In this document: positions 56,304 to 62,905 of the stretch, piece by piece
Numbering within the stretch: position 1 is the first letter of the stretch
How the letters are laid out: every line of letters begins with the position of its first letter
Origin: a virus
Virus record (IMG/VR): IMGVR_UViG_3300044643_000527
Location: 1 to 62,905 of that record
Reading direction: 5' to 3' (one strand)
Length of the DNA stretch: 62,905 nt
Position numbers and translations under genes: made by a program
Notes under the pieces: model-generated
What the model was told of the DNA's origin: nothing
Databases searched by the model: none
What the model saw: only the letters and a program-made list of their open reading frames with translations

Positions 56304-58505
56304 TTACTTTATATTTTTAAATGGTGATTTTTTAAATACTGAACCATTTGTTAATCTACCGTTGTTACCCATATGCCTAAATGGACTACTATTTAATTTA
56401 AACAAATTTTCTGACTTTTGCAAGTTTTTAGCAGCATCATCCATAACAGTTCTCTTTGCATAACCTCTATTAGATTGTTGTATTCTCATGAATGCAACTA
56501 ATGCTGTAAATGCTACAAGTCTATCCACGTTAACTCCATCTGCATATTCTTGCATTTCTTTAATTAACATGGGGTCAGGAATTCTTTCTATTCCATACTT
56601 AGTTCTTACTATTGTACCATCAGATTTTGTTTCTACATCTAACTCTTCCTTACAGTATTCAATAGCATAACTTAATAAATGTCCTTTAAATAATGTACCG
56701 GTGTTTCTCCAACCATACTCCTGGTAAACGTTAGTGTTTGCCCCTAAGTCTTTTAAGAACATAATCTGACCTTTTGGTACAAGATATCTTTGCTTCTTTC
56801 TAGATATCATGTATTGTATAAACAAAGACACGTTACTTTCTATAAGTGCCCATGCATTATACCATTCTATTATTAGCTCTAATCTCTGGTGTGTTTTATT
56901 GATATCATCAAATCTACCACACCAAGCAGCTACTATTCTATCTTGTTCTATATATGTTTCTGTTTCAGGACCAGTAACTTTAGTTACTTCTACTGGAGCT
57001 TTCATTATATATATGGAACACAATGATTCTGAGGTAGTTGTCTTTCCTTCTGACACGGGGTCAATGGATGCATAGTATTGTCCAAAGGTTGGATCCTTAA
57101 TTGGTCTTTCCCATACAACAAGGGTTCCTGTTTTATCTTCTAGTTTCTTAGACACAGGGAATTGCATAATTGGTAACTTATTAGTTTCCTTTACTTTAGG
57201 TTTCCCATTCTCATCATAGAATATATCTAGAAATTCATAAGCATATTCTTTCTCATCTATTCTTCTTTGTTGTGCTGCAACAAGATGTGGTGGGAATATA
57301 GATACAGATCTGTGAGCAAATGCTTCTTCAATATTTCTAGGGTGCTGAGATATCCTTAACTGGTAATCTTCAGGAGATAAATCTTTCTTCCATTCTTCAA
57401 ATTGTTTATCTAATGCTTCTAATGCATTTTCTACAAGTGAATTACCATATGGATCTATATGTGGAGGCATAGACCATTGCTCAGGAATAAACAAACCTGA
57501 GAGACCTTCTGTATTATTCTTATCAATAAGATTTGTTTCTACTGCATAGATATCTTTAGATGTAGGATTTAAGATCATATCCTTAAGTGGATTACACTGA
57601 GATAAATCCCCCACAGATCCTGCAGCTATAAACATACCTGTAGTAATTAAACCAGATCTCATTGCTGGTCTCATATACTCATATGTTTGATCCATCTTTG
57701 GTGCAATACCAGCTTCCTCATGAAAGAAGAACTTTACCGGACCCCCTACACCATTTGTTGGATCTTTCTCAAATGACATACCTTGCATTGTACCTTTGAG
57801 ACCAACTTCATTCTTTCTATCCCCTTTCCTTACTTCAATCTTCTGTTGCCACATCATTACTTTATGTGGAGTCATTGGTCTATACCATGCAGTATGCTCA
57901 TTTAAGAAAGCAGCATATTCATCTAAGAACTTCCATGAACCTTTCTCATTTATATAGTCTTTTAGACTTGCTCCTATCTTCAGAGTAACCCCAGCCTCAA
58001 ACCAAATTTGATTTAATAGCTTAGCCATGTGAAAATAAGAAGAGGCTATCTGACGTTTTTTAAGAATAGCTACATGCTTAAAGTTGAGCTCTGCCAATAG
58101 TTCATAGAGGGCCATGTGATACTGGGCATCCCTGATTTTAGCAAAGTCAAAAATTTGTTGCTCCTTATCAAATATTGGTAAGAAATTAAGCCACATGTAG
58201 TAATCTCTTGTAAGATACCAAGTTCTTTCTCCTGATTTATAGATAACTCCTCTTCTACATCTAAGCTTTTGGTCATCCCAGTAATTGATGAAGTCTTTGG
58301 ACTTAAAGGGAGAGTCGCAGTAATATCCATTTTCTCTGAACTTTCTTGATTCAGAATTAAATAATAAGCTAGTTTCATCAAAATTATATTTACCGGGTTC
58401 ATCAAAAATATCTCTTACAAACTTGGCAAACTCTTCTCTTGAAGAAAAGTCTGTAACAGTCCAAGTTCCATTGTCATAGGTTGGTATGTTTTCAAATATC
58501 TCCAT
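56304..58505 (-). CDS. terL: Terminase large subunit
   Basis: 733-aa packaging ATPase/nuclease. The Walker-A-like segment is divergent, AILKKRQIASSYFHMAKL (residues ~147-164), with no classical GKS/T. The Walker-B-like element FFFHEEAGIA lies at residues 259-268. In the C-terminal RNase-H-fold nuclease, motif I is ASIDPVSEG (D482), motif II is ALIESN (E556) and motif III is VNVDRLVAF (D661). All three acidic catalytic positions are present, so the nuclease is probably active. Length and motif spacing fit crAss-like TerL. It is TAATG-coupled to the 171-aa protein upstream and sits two bases before portal. Confidence 0.92.
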   Translation of the reverse strand: MEIFENIPTYDNGTWTVTDFSSREEFAKFVRDIFDEPGKYNFDETSLLFNSESRKFRENGYYCDSPFKSKDFINYWDDQKLRCRRGVIYKSGERTWYLTRDYYMWLNFLPIFDKEQQIFDFAKIRDAQYHMALYELLAELNFKHVAILKKRQIASSYFHMAKLLNQIWFEAGVTLKIGASLKDYINEKGSWKFLDEYAAFLNEHTAWYRPMTPHKVMMWQQKIEVRKGDRKNEVGLKGTMQGMSFEKDPTNGVGGPVKFFFHEEAGIAPKMDQTYEYMRPAMRSGLITTGMFIAAGSVGDLSQCNPLKDMILNPTSKDIYAVETNLIDKNNTEGLSGLFIPEQWSMPPHIDPYGNSLVENALEALDKQFEEWKKDLSPEDYQLRISQHPRNIEEAFAHRSVSIFPPHLVAAQQRRIDEKEYAYEFLDIFYDENGKPKVKETNKLPIMQFPVSKKLEDKTGTLVVWERPIKDPTFGQYYASIDPVSEGKTTTSESLCSIYIMKAPVEVTKVTGPETETYIEQDRIVAAWCGRFDDINKTHQRLELIIEWYNAWALIESNVSLFIQYMISRKKQRYLVPKGQIMFLKDLGANTNVYQEYGWRNTGTLFKGHLLSYAIEYCKEELDVETKSDGTIVRTKYGIERIPDPMLIKEMQEYADGVNVDRLVAFTALVAFMRIQQSNRGYAKRTVMDDAAKNLQKSENLFKLNSSPFRHMGNNGRLTNGSVFKKSPFKNIK

Positions 58506-59020
58506 TACTGATCATATGCCATTCCAATACCACCTCTTACTCTACTAGATTGTTCTTCTTGTAGATCTTTATATGCACCTTTAAATGATGCTCTAATTGC
58601 CTCATAGTTCTTAGCAGCATTTACTAAAGCTGTAATATTACCATCCCGCCCGTGTGTAATAGGTGTAGTTTCCATATATCTACCTAATCTATCTAACATG
58701 GATGCAATACCTTTGTATGCTCTGGATGTAGGTGTTTCATACATTCTCTGGCAAAACTGTAATGCTATGTATATATCTTGATCTTCAGTAGAAAACTCTG
58801 CGTCTATTTGTTCTAGAATTAAAGACTCCTTATCTAAATCCGGTGTATAGAAAAATGGATTTAAGTCTGGATTAGGACATGTCATATAAAACAAGTACTG
58901 ATATATCTTGATGTAATCATCAGGATAGTTATCCATAACTACCTTAAGTGCCTTTAAGGTATAGCAATGCTCTGTTGGAATTACTTTACCATTCTGTATG
59001 TCAAATAGTTTTACAATCAT
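58505..59020 (-). CDS. Conserved protein before TerL, possible small terminase, 171 aa
   Basis: Helical protein (VDKESLILEQ-like content, LQFCQRMYETPTSRAYKGIA, SMLDRLGRYMETTPITHGRD, LVNAAKNYEAIRASFKGAYK). From memory it is one of the small conserved proteins found just before TerL in crAss-like phages. The alternating helices and upstream neighbour position suggest a small-terminase-like or packaging accessory role, but no helix-turn-helix is obvious. It overlaps the nuclease gene by ATGA and TerL by TAATG, so stoichiometric co-translation is likely. Confidence 0.65.
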   Translation of the reverse strand: MIVKLFDIQNGKVIPTEHCYTLKALKVVMDNYPDDYIKIYQYLFYMTCPNPDLNPFFYTPDLDKESLILEQIDAEFSTEDQDIYIALQFCQRMYETPTSRAYKGIASMLDRLGRYMETTPITHGRDGNITALVNAAKNYEAIRASFKGAYKDLQEEQSSRVRGGIGMAYDQ

Positions 59021-59850
59021 TTCTTTTTAATTTTATCTTTATTATCATGTATGTAATGCATAATAGCTGTTACTTCATCTTTTAGATATGGTATCTCCAT
59101 TTGTACTACATCTTTAACAATTGGATCTCCATTGTCATCATAGCTTGTTAAAGGATACCCATATCTATCTTCCCCCTCTGTCTCAAATAGTATATGATGG
59201 ATAAACATTTTCCCAGGTTGCAATTTAGGATTGTGTTTTAGTATCATATACATATAGATACTTAACTGTAAACTGTAGTGATTAAAATTACAGTCATCTA
59301 ATGTAGATACAGGAGAGAGTAGCTTTTCAGAAACTCCCTCCCAATCTTTGTAAGATTCAGTCTTAATCTCTTTATTAGTTTTGTAATCAATAATGTTCAC
59401 TTTACCATTAACTACTTCTACGAGATCTGACTGACCACAGATGCCTGCTGATTTAAGATAAACCATATGCTCTGGATACACGCCTGGTTCTAATTTTTGT
59501 AAAGGAGCTGTCTTAATTCCATTTGCTAAATCATTAGGTTTAAACACTGGAACTGTAACACCTTCTCTTTCTATTGAAGCTAAAGAACATAAGTCAGCTT
59601 CTCTTTGGTTATGATAGAATGTTCCAAGAGTAACTGCTCTTTCTGATTCTGCATTCCAAATAGATATAATATCTTTTGGTGAAAAGCCATACCACTTAGA
59701 TCTCTTATTCTTGCATACCTTCTTTGCAATCTTCTCTGCATCAAAAGGTTTTTTAAAATGAGATACTAGTGTAGTAACACTTATCCAATTAATTTCTGAC
59801 CCATCATTGCTCTTATAGCTATGATCTTTGGCATTAAATACTATACTCAT
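59017..59850 (-). CDS. PD-(D/E)XK (RecB/Cas4-like) nuclease, 277 aa
   Basis: Carries the nuclease core: GTFYH (H80), PEH (E127), GICGQSDLVEV (D142), VNIIDYKTNKE (D155, K157) and NHYSLQLSIYMYMIL (Q195, Y199), the order typical of RecB/Cas4-like exonucleases. Length is normal for a stand-alone phage enzyme. An N-terminal SKWYGFSPKD segment resembles, possibly by chance, the WYGFDP modules elsewhere in the window. It probably acts in recombination, end processing or DNA maturation before packaging. It overlaps its neighbours by four bases on both sides. A related core is fused into the 2530-aa cargo protein. Confidence 0.87.
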   Translation of the reverse strand: MSIVFNAKDHSYKSNDGSEINWISVTTLVSHFKKPFDAEKIAKKVCKNKRSKWYGFSPKDIISIWNAESERAVTLGTFYHNQREADLCSLASIEREGVTVPVFKPNDLANGIKTAPLQKLEPGVYPEHMVYLKSAGICGQSDLVEVVNGKVNIIDYKTNKEIKTESYKDWEGVSEKLLSPVSTLDDCNFNHYSLQLSIYMYMILKHNPKLQPGKMFIHHILFETEGEDRYGYPLTSYDDNGDPIVKDVVQMEIPYLKDEVTAIMHYIHDNKDKIKKK

Positions 59851-60140
59851 AGTTTCTCTAATTCTTCTTCTTGTTCTTCAGTAATTAAAGCATCCCATTT
59901 ACCCAATGGACATGAAGCTGCTAATGATCTAGTTTTAAATGTAAGTGAACACCCACATTCATTACAGCAAGGAGCTGTACCTTTTACTGCACACTTCTTA
60001 CCTTTACTAGGACACTCATCACAGATGTCATATCTAAGTCTAGATATTTCTTCTACTGTCTCATCTCTAATTACAGAGTTCTTGATACCTTCAAGAATCT
60101 GTGATCTGTTTTGCCAAATAAGATTAAGTACGTTTTTCAT
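59847..60140 (-). CDS. Zinc-ribbon protein, 97 aa
   Basis: Helical N-terminus (QNRSQILEGIKNSVIRDETV) followed by a Cys-rich ribbon: C40-x2-C43, C50, CC58-59, C62-x-C64 and C77 in CPLGKWDAL. The pattern matches a small conserved protein encoded beside the IHF-like gene in crAss-like phages (recalled). Likely binds zinc and contacts DNA or another replication/packaging factor. It overlaps the HU-like gene by 17 bases and the nuclease gene by four. Confidence 0.75.
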   Translation of the reverse strand: MKNVLNLIWQNRSQILEGIKNSVIRDETVEEISRLRYDICDECPSKGKKCAVKGTAPCCNECGCSLTFKTRSLAASCPLGKWDALITEEQEEELEKL

Positions 60141-60498
60141 TATTCTTGGTTTTTAAAAATTCTTCTTTCCTATTATTTACTTGTTCCAACTTAGAGCTTA
60201 ACTTTAGTAATAGCTCTAGTTTGTTTTCCATTGCCTTTTTATTATGGTATGCTTTGAATGTAGAAGTATCATGATTATCAAGTGATTTAGTTATCTTATC
60301 AATTGAACCTGTTACTGCTTTTGGTTTTGCTACAAACTGACCAAGACCATCTATGTTTATTCTTGGATATTCTAGATTGGTAAGTAGCTTTCTAACATCT
60401 TTATAATAAAACTCTACTAAGTCTTCAACTAAATCTTTTTTAATGTTTAGATCTTCAGATACTACATCATAGATTCTTTTAGCTTTCCTTGGATTCAT
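60124..60498 (-). CDS. HU/IHF-like DNA-bending protein, 124 aa
   Basis: Reads MNPRKAKRIYDVVSEDLNIK, then VEDLVEFYYKDVRKLLTNLE and YPRINIDGLGQFVAKPKAVT. This is the helix-helix-beta layout of HU/IHF family proteins, including the conserved I-x-x-x-GLG-F turn. It extends past the usual ~90 residues with a charged helical tail. IHF-subunit homologues are a regular part of the crAss-like structural/packaging module. It probably bends or condenses DNA around packaging. It overlaps both neighbours by 17-20 bases. Confidence 0.85.
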   Translation of the reverse strand: MNPRKAKRIYDVVSEDLNIKKDLVEDLVEFYYKDVRKLLTNLEYPRINIDGLGQFVAKPKAVTGSIDKITKSLDNHDTSTFKAYHNKKAMENKLELLLKLSSKLEQVNNRKEEFLKTKNNEKRT

Positions 60499-60856
60499 CC
60501 CCTAAAAATTTGTAATCTAAAAGAATAGTTCCTTCTGTCTGAATCTTTAAATCTGGATTTAGTTTAATTAACTTTTTGTTAGATGCATCTTTAATTACCA
60601 GATTGTTTTTCTCAGCTTTATTTACACTGTTCCTAACAGTCTGTGGAGATTTAAAGATTGGCTCTTCATCTGAAGATGCATCATAACAAAAGTCTGTTAA
60701 TTCTATTGGTTCATTGAAACTTAGTAAAGTCAAGCAATTAAGATCTGAGTCACTAAGATTAATTCTCTTAATGTAGCAGTGTGTAAGAATCTGGAATTTA
60801 ACCACATCCCATTTGGGCATTCTTACTTTTTTCTGTACTTGATTTACTATAGCCAT
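60479..60856 (-). CDS. Small wHTH-like protein, 125 aa
   Basis: Helical N-terminus KWDVVKFQILTHCYIKRINL followed by SDSDLNCLTLLSFNEPIELT and then TVRNSVNKAEKNNLVIKDAS. The latter looks like the recognition helix and wing of a winged helix-turn-helix. It sits at the start of the small DNA-binding gene series (HU-like, zinc ribbon, nuclease). It is a conserved companion in crAss-like phages as I recall. Candidate DNA-binding or regulatory protein; target unknown. Confidence 0.65.
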   Translation of the reverse strand: MAIVNQVQKKVRMPKWDVVKFQILTHCYIKRINLSDSDLNCLTLLSFNEPIELTDFCYDASSDEEPIFKSPQTVRNSVNKAEKNNLVIKDASNKKLIKLNPDLKIQTEGTILLDYKFLGDESKES

Positions 60857-60858
60857 GA

Positions 60859-61140
60859 TTACCCTCTCTTAAGCTTTCTGCCTTCAGATTTAGTTGGTTC
60901 AGAAGATTCTTCTTGATCATCACCTTCTTCTTGTGGAGGATTCATCATCATAGCAAACTGATATTGAATACTAGATCTTTTAAATCTTGTTTCATCAATT
61001 TCTAAAAGCATTTTTTCATAATCTAGTTGAGCTTTTAAATATGGCATAGAGTTTCTGTAAAACTCAAGCATCTTTTCTTTTTGCTCTTCTAATTGTTCTG
61101 GAGTCATCTCCATTTCTGGTTGTTGGTTTGTTGTTTCCAT
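60859..61140 (-). CDS. Small acidic helical protein, 93 aa
   Basis: Glu/Gln/Met-rich protein with one long helix (PEQLEEQKEKMLEFYRNSMP; LKAQLDYEKMLLEIDETRFK) and a charged, disordered C-terminus ending GRKLKRG. First gene after the terminator/promoter gap at 61141-61260, so it heads the DNA-processing/packaging message. Conserved small crAss-like gene by context; function unknown. Confidence 0.65.
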   Translation of the reverse strand: METTNQQPEMEMTPEQLEEQKEKMLEFYRNSMPYLKAQLDYEKMLLEIDETRFKRSSIQYQFAMMMNPPQEEGDDQEESSEPTKSEGRKLKRG

Positions 61141-61166
61141 AAGACGTTAATTTATATTAGTTTACA

Positions 61167-61174
61167 CAAATATA
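61167..61174 (-). promoter_or_regulatory. Candidate Bacteroidota-type promoter before packaging genes
   Basis: Minus-strand TATATTTG exactly matches TAnnTTTG, 26 bases upstream of the ATG at 61140. A TTG that could serve as the -33 element lies about 22 bases further upstream, at the edge of one of the tandem repeats. Directly downstream of a terminator, as expected for a new transcription unit. Confidence 0.6.
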
Positions 61175-61182
61175 TATAAAAT

Positions 61183-61211
61183 AAGTTTAAATAAAACAAG
61201 TTTAAATAAAA
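61183..61211 (-). repeat. 14-bp tandem repeat upstream of the promoter
   Basis: Two perfect copies of AAGTTTAAATAAAA (plus strand) at 61183-61196 and 61198-61211, with a period of 15. The second copy overlaps the T tract of the terminator. Possibly a protein-binding (operator or activator) pair next to the -7 element. Similar TTAAACTTA cores occur in the gaps at 21528-21538 and 27527-27545. Confidence 0.55.
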
Positions 61212-61237
61212 AATCCAGGCATAGTATATACCTGGAT
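61205..61237 (-). terminator. Intrinsic terminator after the 224-aa gene
   Basis: Minus-strand ATCCAGG pairs with CCTGGAT around an 11-base loop and is followed by TTTTTTATTT. It lies about 24 bases downstream of the stop at 61261 and ends the lysis/224-aa message. Confidence 0.88.
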
Positions 61238-61260
61238 CACCTTACTTACAGAAAAGTAAT

Positions 61261-61935
61261 TTATTTTTTTCTTTTTGCTACTGAACCGCCTTTAGACATG
61301 CTTGACATCCAAGTTCTACCAGGAGCTGGTCCTGTTCTAGATCTTGTAGTTTTTCCTCTTAGAGTTCTAGTCTTACCACACTTAGGTCTTCCAGGTCCAC
61401 AACTTTCTTCTGTTGACATACCTAATGCAGCTTTTTTAAGTTTTTTAATAGAACCACCATCTCTTTCTATTCCTAATTTCTCTTTAATTTTATCTTTATT
61501 CTTAAGAGCTAATCCACCAAGTACACCAGCTGCAACACCACCAATAATTTTTCCTACAGGAATTTTACTAGCGGCAGCTCTTCTATTATTAACTCTATTA
61601 GCTCTTTTATGACCACATCCTGGTTTTCCTGGCCAACAATTTTCATCTGTTGCACCACCAACTTTCTTAATTGGAGTTAATGTAGTTGTGCTTTTAAGAT
61701 TTCCAGATCTATCAAATCTTTTTTTCTCTTTCTTTAAAACTGTACTACCACCCATCATACCACCTTTTGGTGTATAATAATTTGCATAGTCAGTTGTAAC
61801 AACTTTCTTAGGTGTTACTCTATCTTTTCTGTAAACAGTTTTAGTTTCTGTTCCTAGTGTAGATTTTTTGTCAGAGCTTTTAATGTCAGTTTTTTTGACT
61901 ACTCTTTTTCTAGATGGATTAATTGGATCTGCCAT
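61261..61935 (-). CDS. Basic GG-tagged protein with TM-like segment, 224 aa
   Basis: Lys/Arg-rich, unrecognised protein. It has two copies of a Cys motif (DENCWPGKPGCGHKR; EESCGPGRPKCGKTR), each following an Ala/Gly or Met/Ser-rich stretch. One hydrophobic segment (IPVGKIIGGVAAGVLGGLAL, residues ~120-145) could cross a membrane. Tags RDGGSIKKLKKAALGMSTEE and the terminal SKGGSVAKRKK are the same style as in the capsid-block proteins, although this gene lies with the lysis cassette. The mix of a basic body, TM-like segment and Cys pairs is compatible with a membrane-inserting virion or lysis accessory protein; function unknown. Confidence 0.65.
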   Translation of the reverse strand: MADPINPSRKRVVKKTDIKSSDKKSTLGTETKTVYRKDRVTPKKVVTTDYANYYTPKGGMMGGSTVLKKEKKRFDRSGNLKSTTTLTPIKKVGGATDENCWPGKPGCGHKRANRVNNRRAAASKIPVGKIIGGVAAGVLGGLALKNKDKIKEKLGIERDGGSIKKLKKAALGMSTEESCGPGRPKCGKTRTLRGKTTRSRTGPAPGRTWMSSMSKGGSVAKRKK

Positions 61936-61937
61936 GA

Positions 61938-62096
61938 TTACCGATTTTTTATAGTTAAGTTTAATATAGTTAGTAAGTAAAAGTTTCTGGATATATCTAT
62001 CTCAAATGATAAGAAGTCTAATGAAGAGATTCTTACTCTAATCATTATTTTATCCCATTGTTTTGTGGATGATTTCCAAGAGTTTCTAAATTTCAT
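61938..62096 (-). CDS. Small ORF, 52 aa
   Basis: Short ORF with ATG at 62094-62096, one base after the amidase stop, and TAA two bases before the 224-aa start. It reads MKFRNSWKSSTKQWDKIMIR followed by an alternating hydrophobic/polar half (SSLDFLSFEIDISRNFYLL). The tight spacing on both sides supports translation, but it has no recognised motif. A non-coding spacer remains possible. Confidence 0.5.
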   Translation of the reverse strand: MKFRNSWKSSTKQWDKIMIRVRISSLDFLSFEIDISRNFYLLTILNLTIKNR

Positions 62097-62097
62097 T

Positions 62098-62745
62098 TTA
62101 TAGGTTTTTTAACATGTCTATTACTTTAGGATCTGGATACATATCACTCTTATCTTTTCTAACAGAGTTATGTGTATAGATTCCAGGAACCCCTTTAAAT
62201 GCTTCTCTATCAATTGCCCAGATTTCTGATCTATAAGTCTTAGGAATATCATATGTTTCACATAAGTATTCTACTAGTTGTCTTAGAGATTCAATCTGTG
62301 CATCTGAATATTTGTACCAATATTTAGTACCTTTAAATGGTGTCTCAAGAGTTGTTACATTCTCTGGTTTAACTACACCATTTACATAGTTATAGTATTT
62401 GCCATTGCGGAGTTTTAATGGACCCCAATTACAAACTTCTATACCTACAGAAAGTTTATTTAAGTTCTGATACTTTGCACCATTCTTAGTAAAGTCTTCT
62501 GAATCTATACCTAAATGCCAAGCCCAATGTTTAGATGAGAAACATTGTACAATGTCCCCATTCTCACCAATAACAAATGCAGTTGCTATTCTTGTATCAT
62601 TACTATTCCAGTATCTTGATACAGCTACTGCATTGCCTCCACCTGCTGTATGATGTAGGTAGATTTGTGTCTTCTTAGACTCTTCAGCATAGAACTGATC
62701 TTTGTCTAATCTTGCTTGAACAATTTTATTAATATCCAGTTTCAT
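62098..62745 (-). CDS. N-acetylmuramoyl-L-alanine amidase (endolysin)
   Basis: 215-aa amidase of the Amidase_2 type. The N-terminal strand leads into QIYLHHTAGGG (H31/H32), then WAWHLGI (H77), GIEVCNWG (E103) and GIYTHNSVRKDKSDMYPDP (H192, D201), consistent with the zinc ligands and catalytic residues of this fold. No cell-wall-binding domain is attached, usual for phages of Gram-negative Bacteroidota. It cleaves the amide bond between MurNAc and the stem peptide for lysis. TAATG-coupled to the holin-like gene at the window edge. Confidence 0.9.
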   Translation of the reverse strand: MKLDINKIVQARLDKDQFYAEESKKTQIYLHHTAGGGNAVAVSRYWNSNDTRIATAFVIGENGDIVQCFSSKHWAWHLGIDSEDFTKNGAKYQNLNKLSVGIEVCNWGPLKLRNGKYYNYVNGVVKPENVTTLETPFKGTKYWYKYSDAQIESLRQLVEYLCETYDIPKTYRSEIWAIDREAFKGVPGIYTHNSVRKDKSDMYPDPKVIDMLKNL

Positions 62746-62905
62746 TAGTTCTTGATGTCTTTGTAAGTGTCTGATGCGTCTTTTAAACCTTTTCTTAATT
62801 TCTTTACAGTATCACAAGTTTTTCTAAGTACATTGTTTCCGGTAATATCAAACCAGTTTTCATTAATAGAAGCTAGTTCTATAATTGAGAATATGCCTAG
62901 TAGGA
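62745..62905 (-). CDS. Holin-like protein, C-terminal end (5' part outside window)
   Basis: The open frame entering from the right edge ends in TAA overlapping the amidase ATG (TAATG). The visible part reads LLGIFSIIELASINENWFDI, then TGNNVLRKTCDTVKKLRK and a charged tail (DASDTYKDIKN). A hydrophobic helix followed by the S-I-x-EN pattern and a Lys-rich C-terminus resembles small phage holins of the toxin-secretion/holin type. Position directly before an endolysin supports it. Only about 53 residues are visible. Confidence 0.6.
   Translation of the reverse strand, partial: LLGIFSIIELASINENWFDITGNNVLRKTCDTVKKLRKGLKDASDTYKDIKN

Noticed and set aside
59017-59200. Cas4 as part of a CRISPR system
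   Set aside because: The nuclease core is generic RecB/Cas4-like; there are no other cas genes or arrays, and crAss-like phages commonly encode this enzyme.
61945-61965. TTAAACTTA element near 61950 as a promoter for the 224-aa gene
   Set aside because: It lies inside the probable 52-aa ORF and has no TAnnTTTG box at suitable distance.
1-62905. Stop-codon reassignment (TAG or TGA read as sense), known in some crAss-like phages
   Set aside because: All long genes are intact with the standard code and both TAA and TGA serve as stops (for example TGA at 36594).
1-62905. tRNA genes, CRISPR arrays, insertion sequences or integration sites
   Set aside because: No cloverleaf-like intergenic sequence, no regularly spaced repeats and no transposase or integrase motif were seen; intergenic space is too small for most of them.

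Overview
This window is a fragment of the late/structural half of a large, AT-rich, tailed-phage genome of the crAss-like type (order Crassvirales), most likely infecting a member of the Bacteroidota. Every credible gene lies on the minus strand, so the biological reading order runs from the high coordinates to the low ones. The main evidence is the combination and order of genes: HU/IHF-like protein, zinc-ribbon protein, PD-(D/E)XK nuclease, large terminase, portal, scaffold-like protein and HK97-type major capsid protein, followed by tail genes and then a set of very large ORFs. The last of these carries the DFDGD catalytic motif of the crAss-like virion RNA polymerase inside the context GSDFDGDKLF. 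Candidate promoters match the Bacteroidota -7 consensus TAnnTTTG, and starts are preceded by A-rich leaders rather than Shine-Dalgarno sequences. The standard code fits: TAA and TGA both end genes and no recoding is needed. No tRNA, CRISPR array, insertion sequence or integrase was seen.

Layout in reading order. (1) 62905-61938: lysis cassette, with the C-terminal end of a holin-like protein, an N-acetylmuramoyl-L-alanine amidase and a 52-residue ORF, then a 224-residue basic Cys/Gly protein. (2) After a terminator and a TATATTTG promoter (61237-61167), 61140-58505 holds small DNA-binding and DNA-processing genes. (3) 58505-50569: packaging and head (TerL, portal, scaffold-like, MCP), closed by a strong terminator. 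(4) 50495-43696: a capsid-associated gene followed by about a dozen small, very basic proteins. They share short GG/Lys peptide motifs and virus-associated modules, and the block includes a ferritin/Dps-like DUF5856 protein and one ring/adaptor-like protein. (5) 43633-37300: an abundant-looking 557-residue structural protein with its own terminator, then Cys-rich tail or appendage proteins and a fibre-like protein, closed by another terminator. (6) 37175-29361: tail-tube or ring-like proteins and the 1839-residue P22 gp10/muzzle-like protein. (7) 29361 to beyond 1: a dual-peptidase protein, two Gly/Gln-rich repeat proteins, and three giant probable capsid-cargo (ejected) proteins. These are 1060 aa, 2530 aa (with a PD-(D/E)XK nuclease core) and at least 3570 aa (HExxH zincin plus virion RNA polymerase, running off the window).

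How the parts work together (inference from crAss-like biology). The packaging motor fills a capsid that also contains cargo proteins. On infection the portal, ring and muzzle assembly releases DNA together with the giant polyproteins, and the RNA polymerase starts early transcription. Late products build the next virions, and the holin and amidase release them. The feature that stands out most is a recurring peptide signature, GG[ST][VI]KK[LMV]xK, often followed by KA[AQ]xG. It is spread over at least six otherwise unrelated proteins and may mark a common packaging, processing or DNA-binding function.

The intergenic gaps are short. None exceeds 300 bases without a gene once three small ORFs of 52-57 residues (48145-48318, 41133-41291, 61938-62096) are included.
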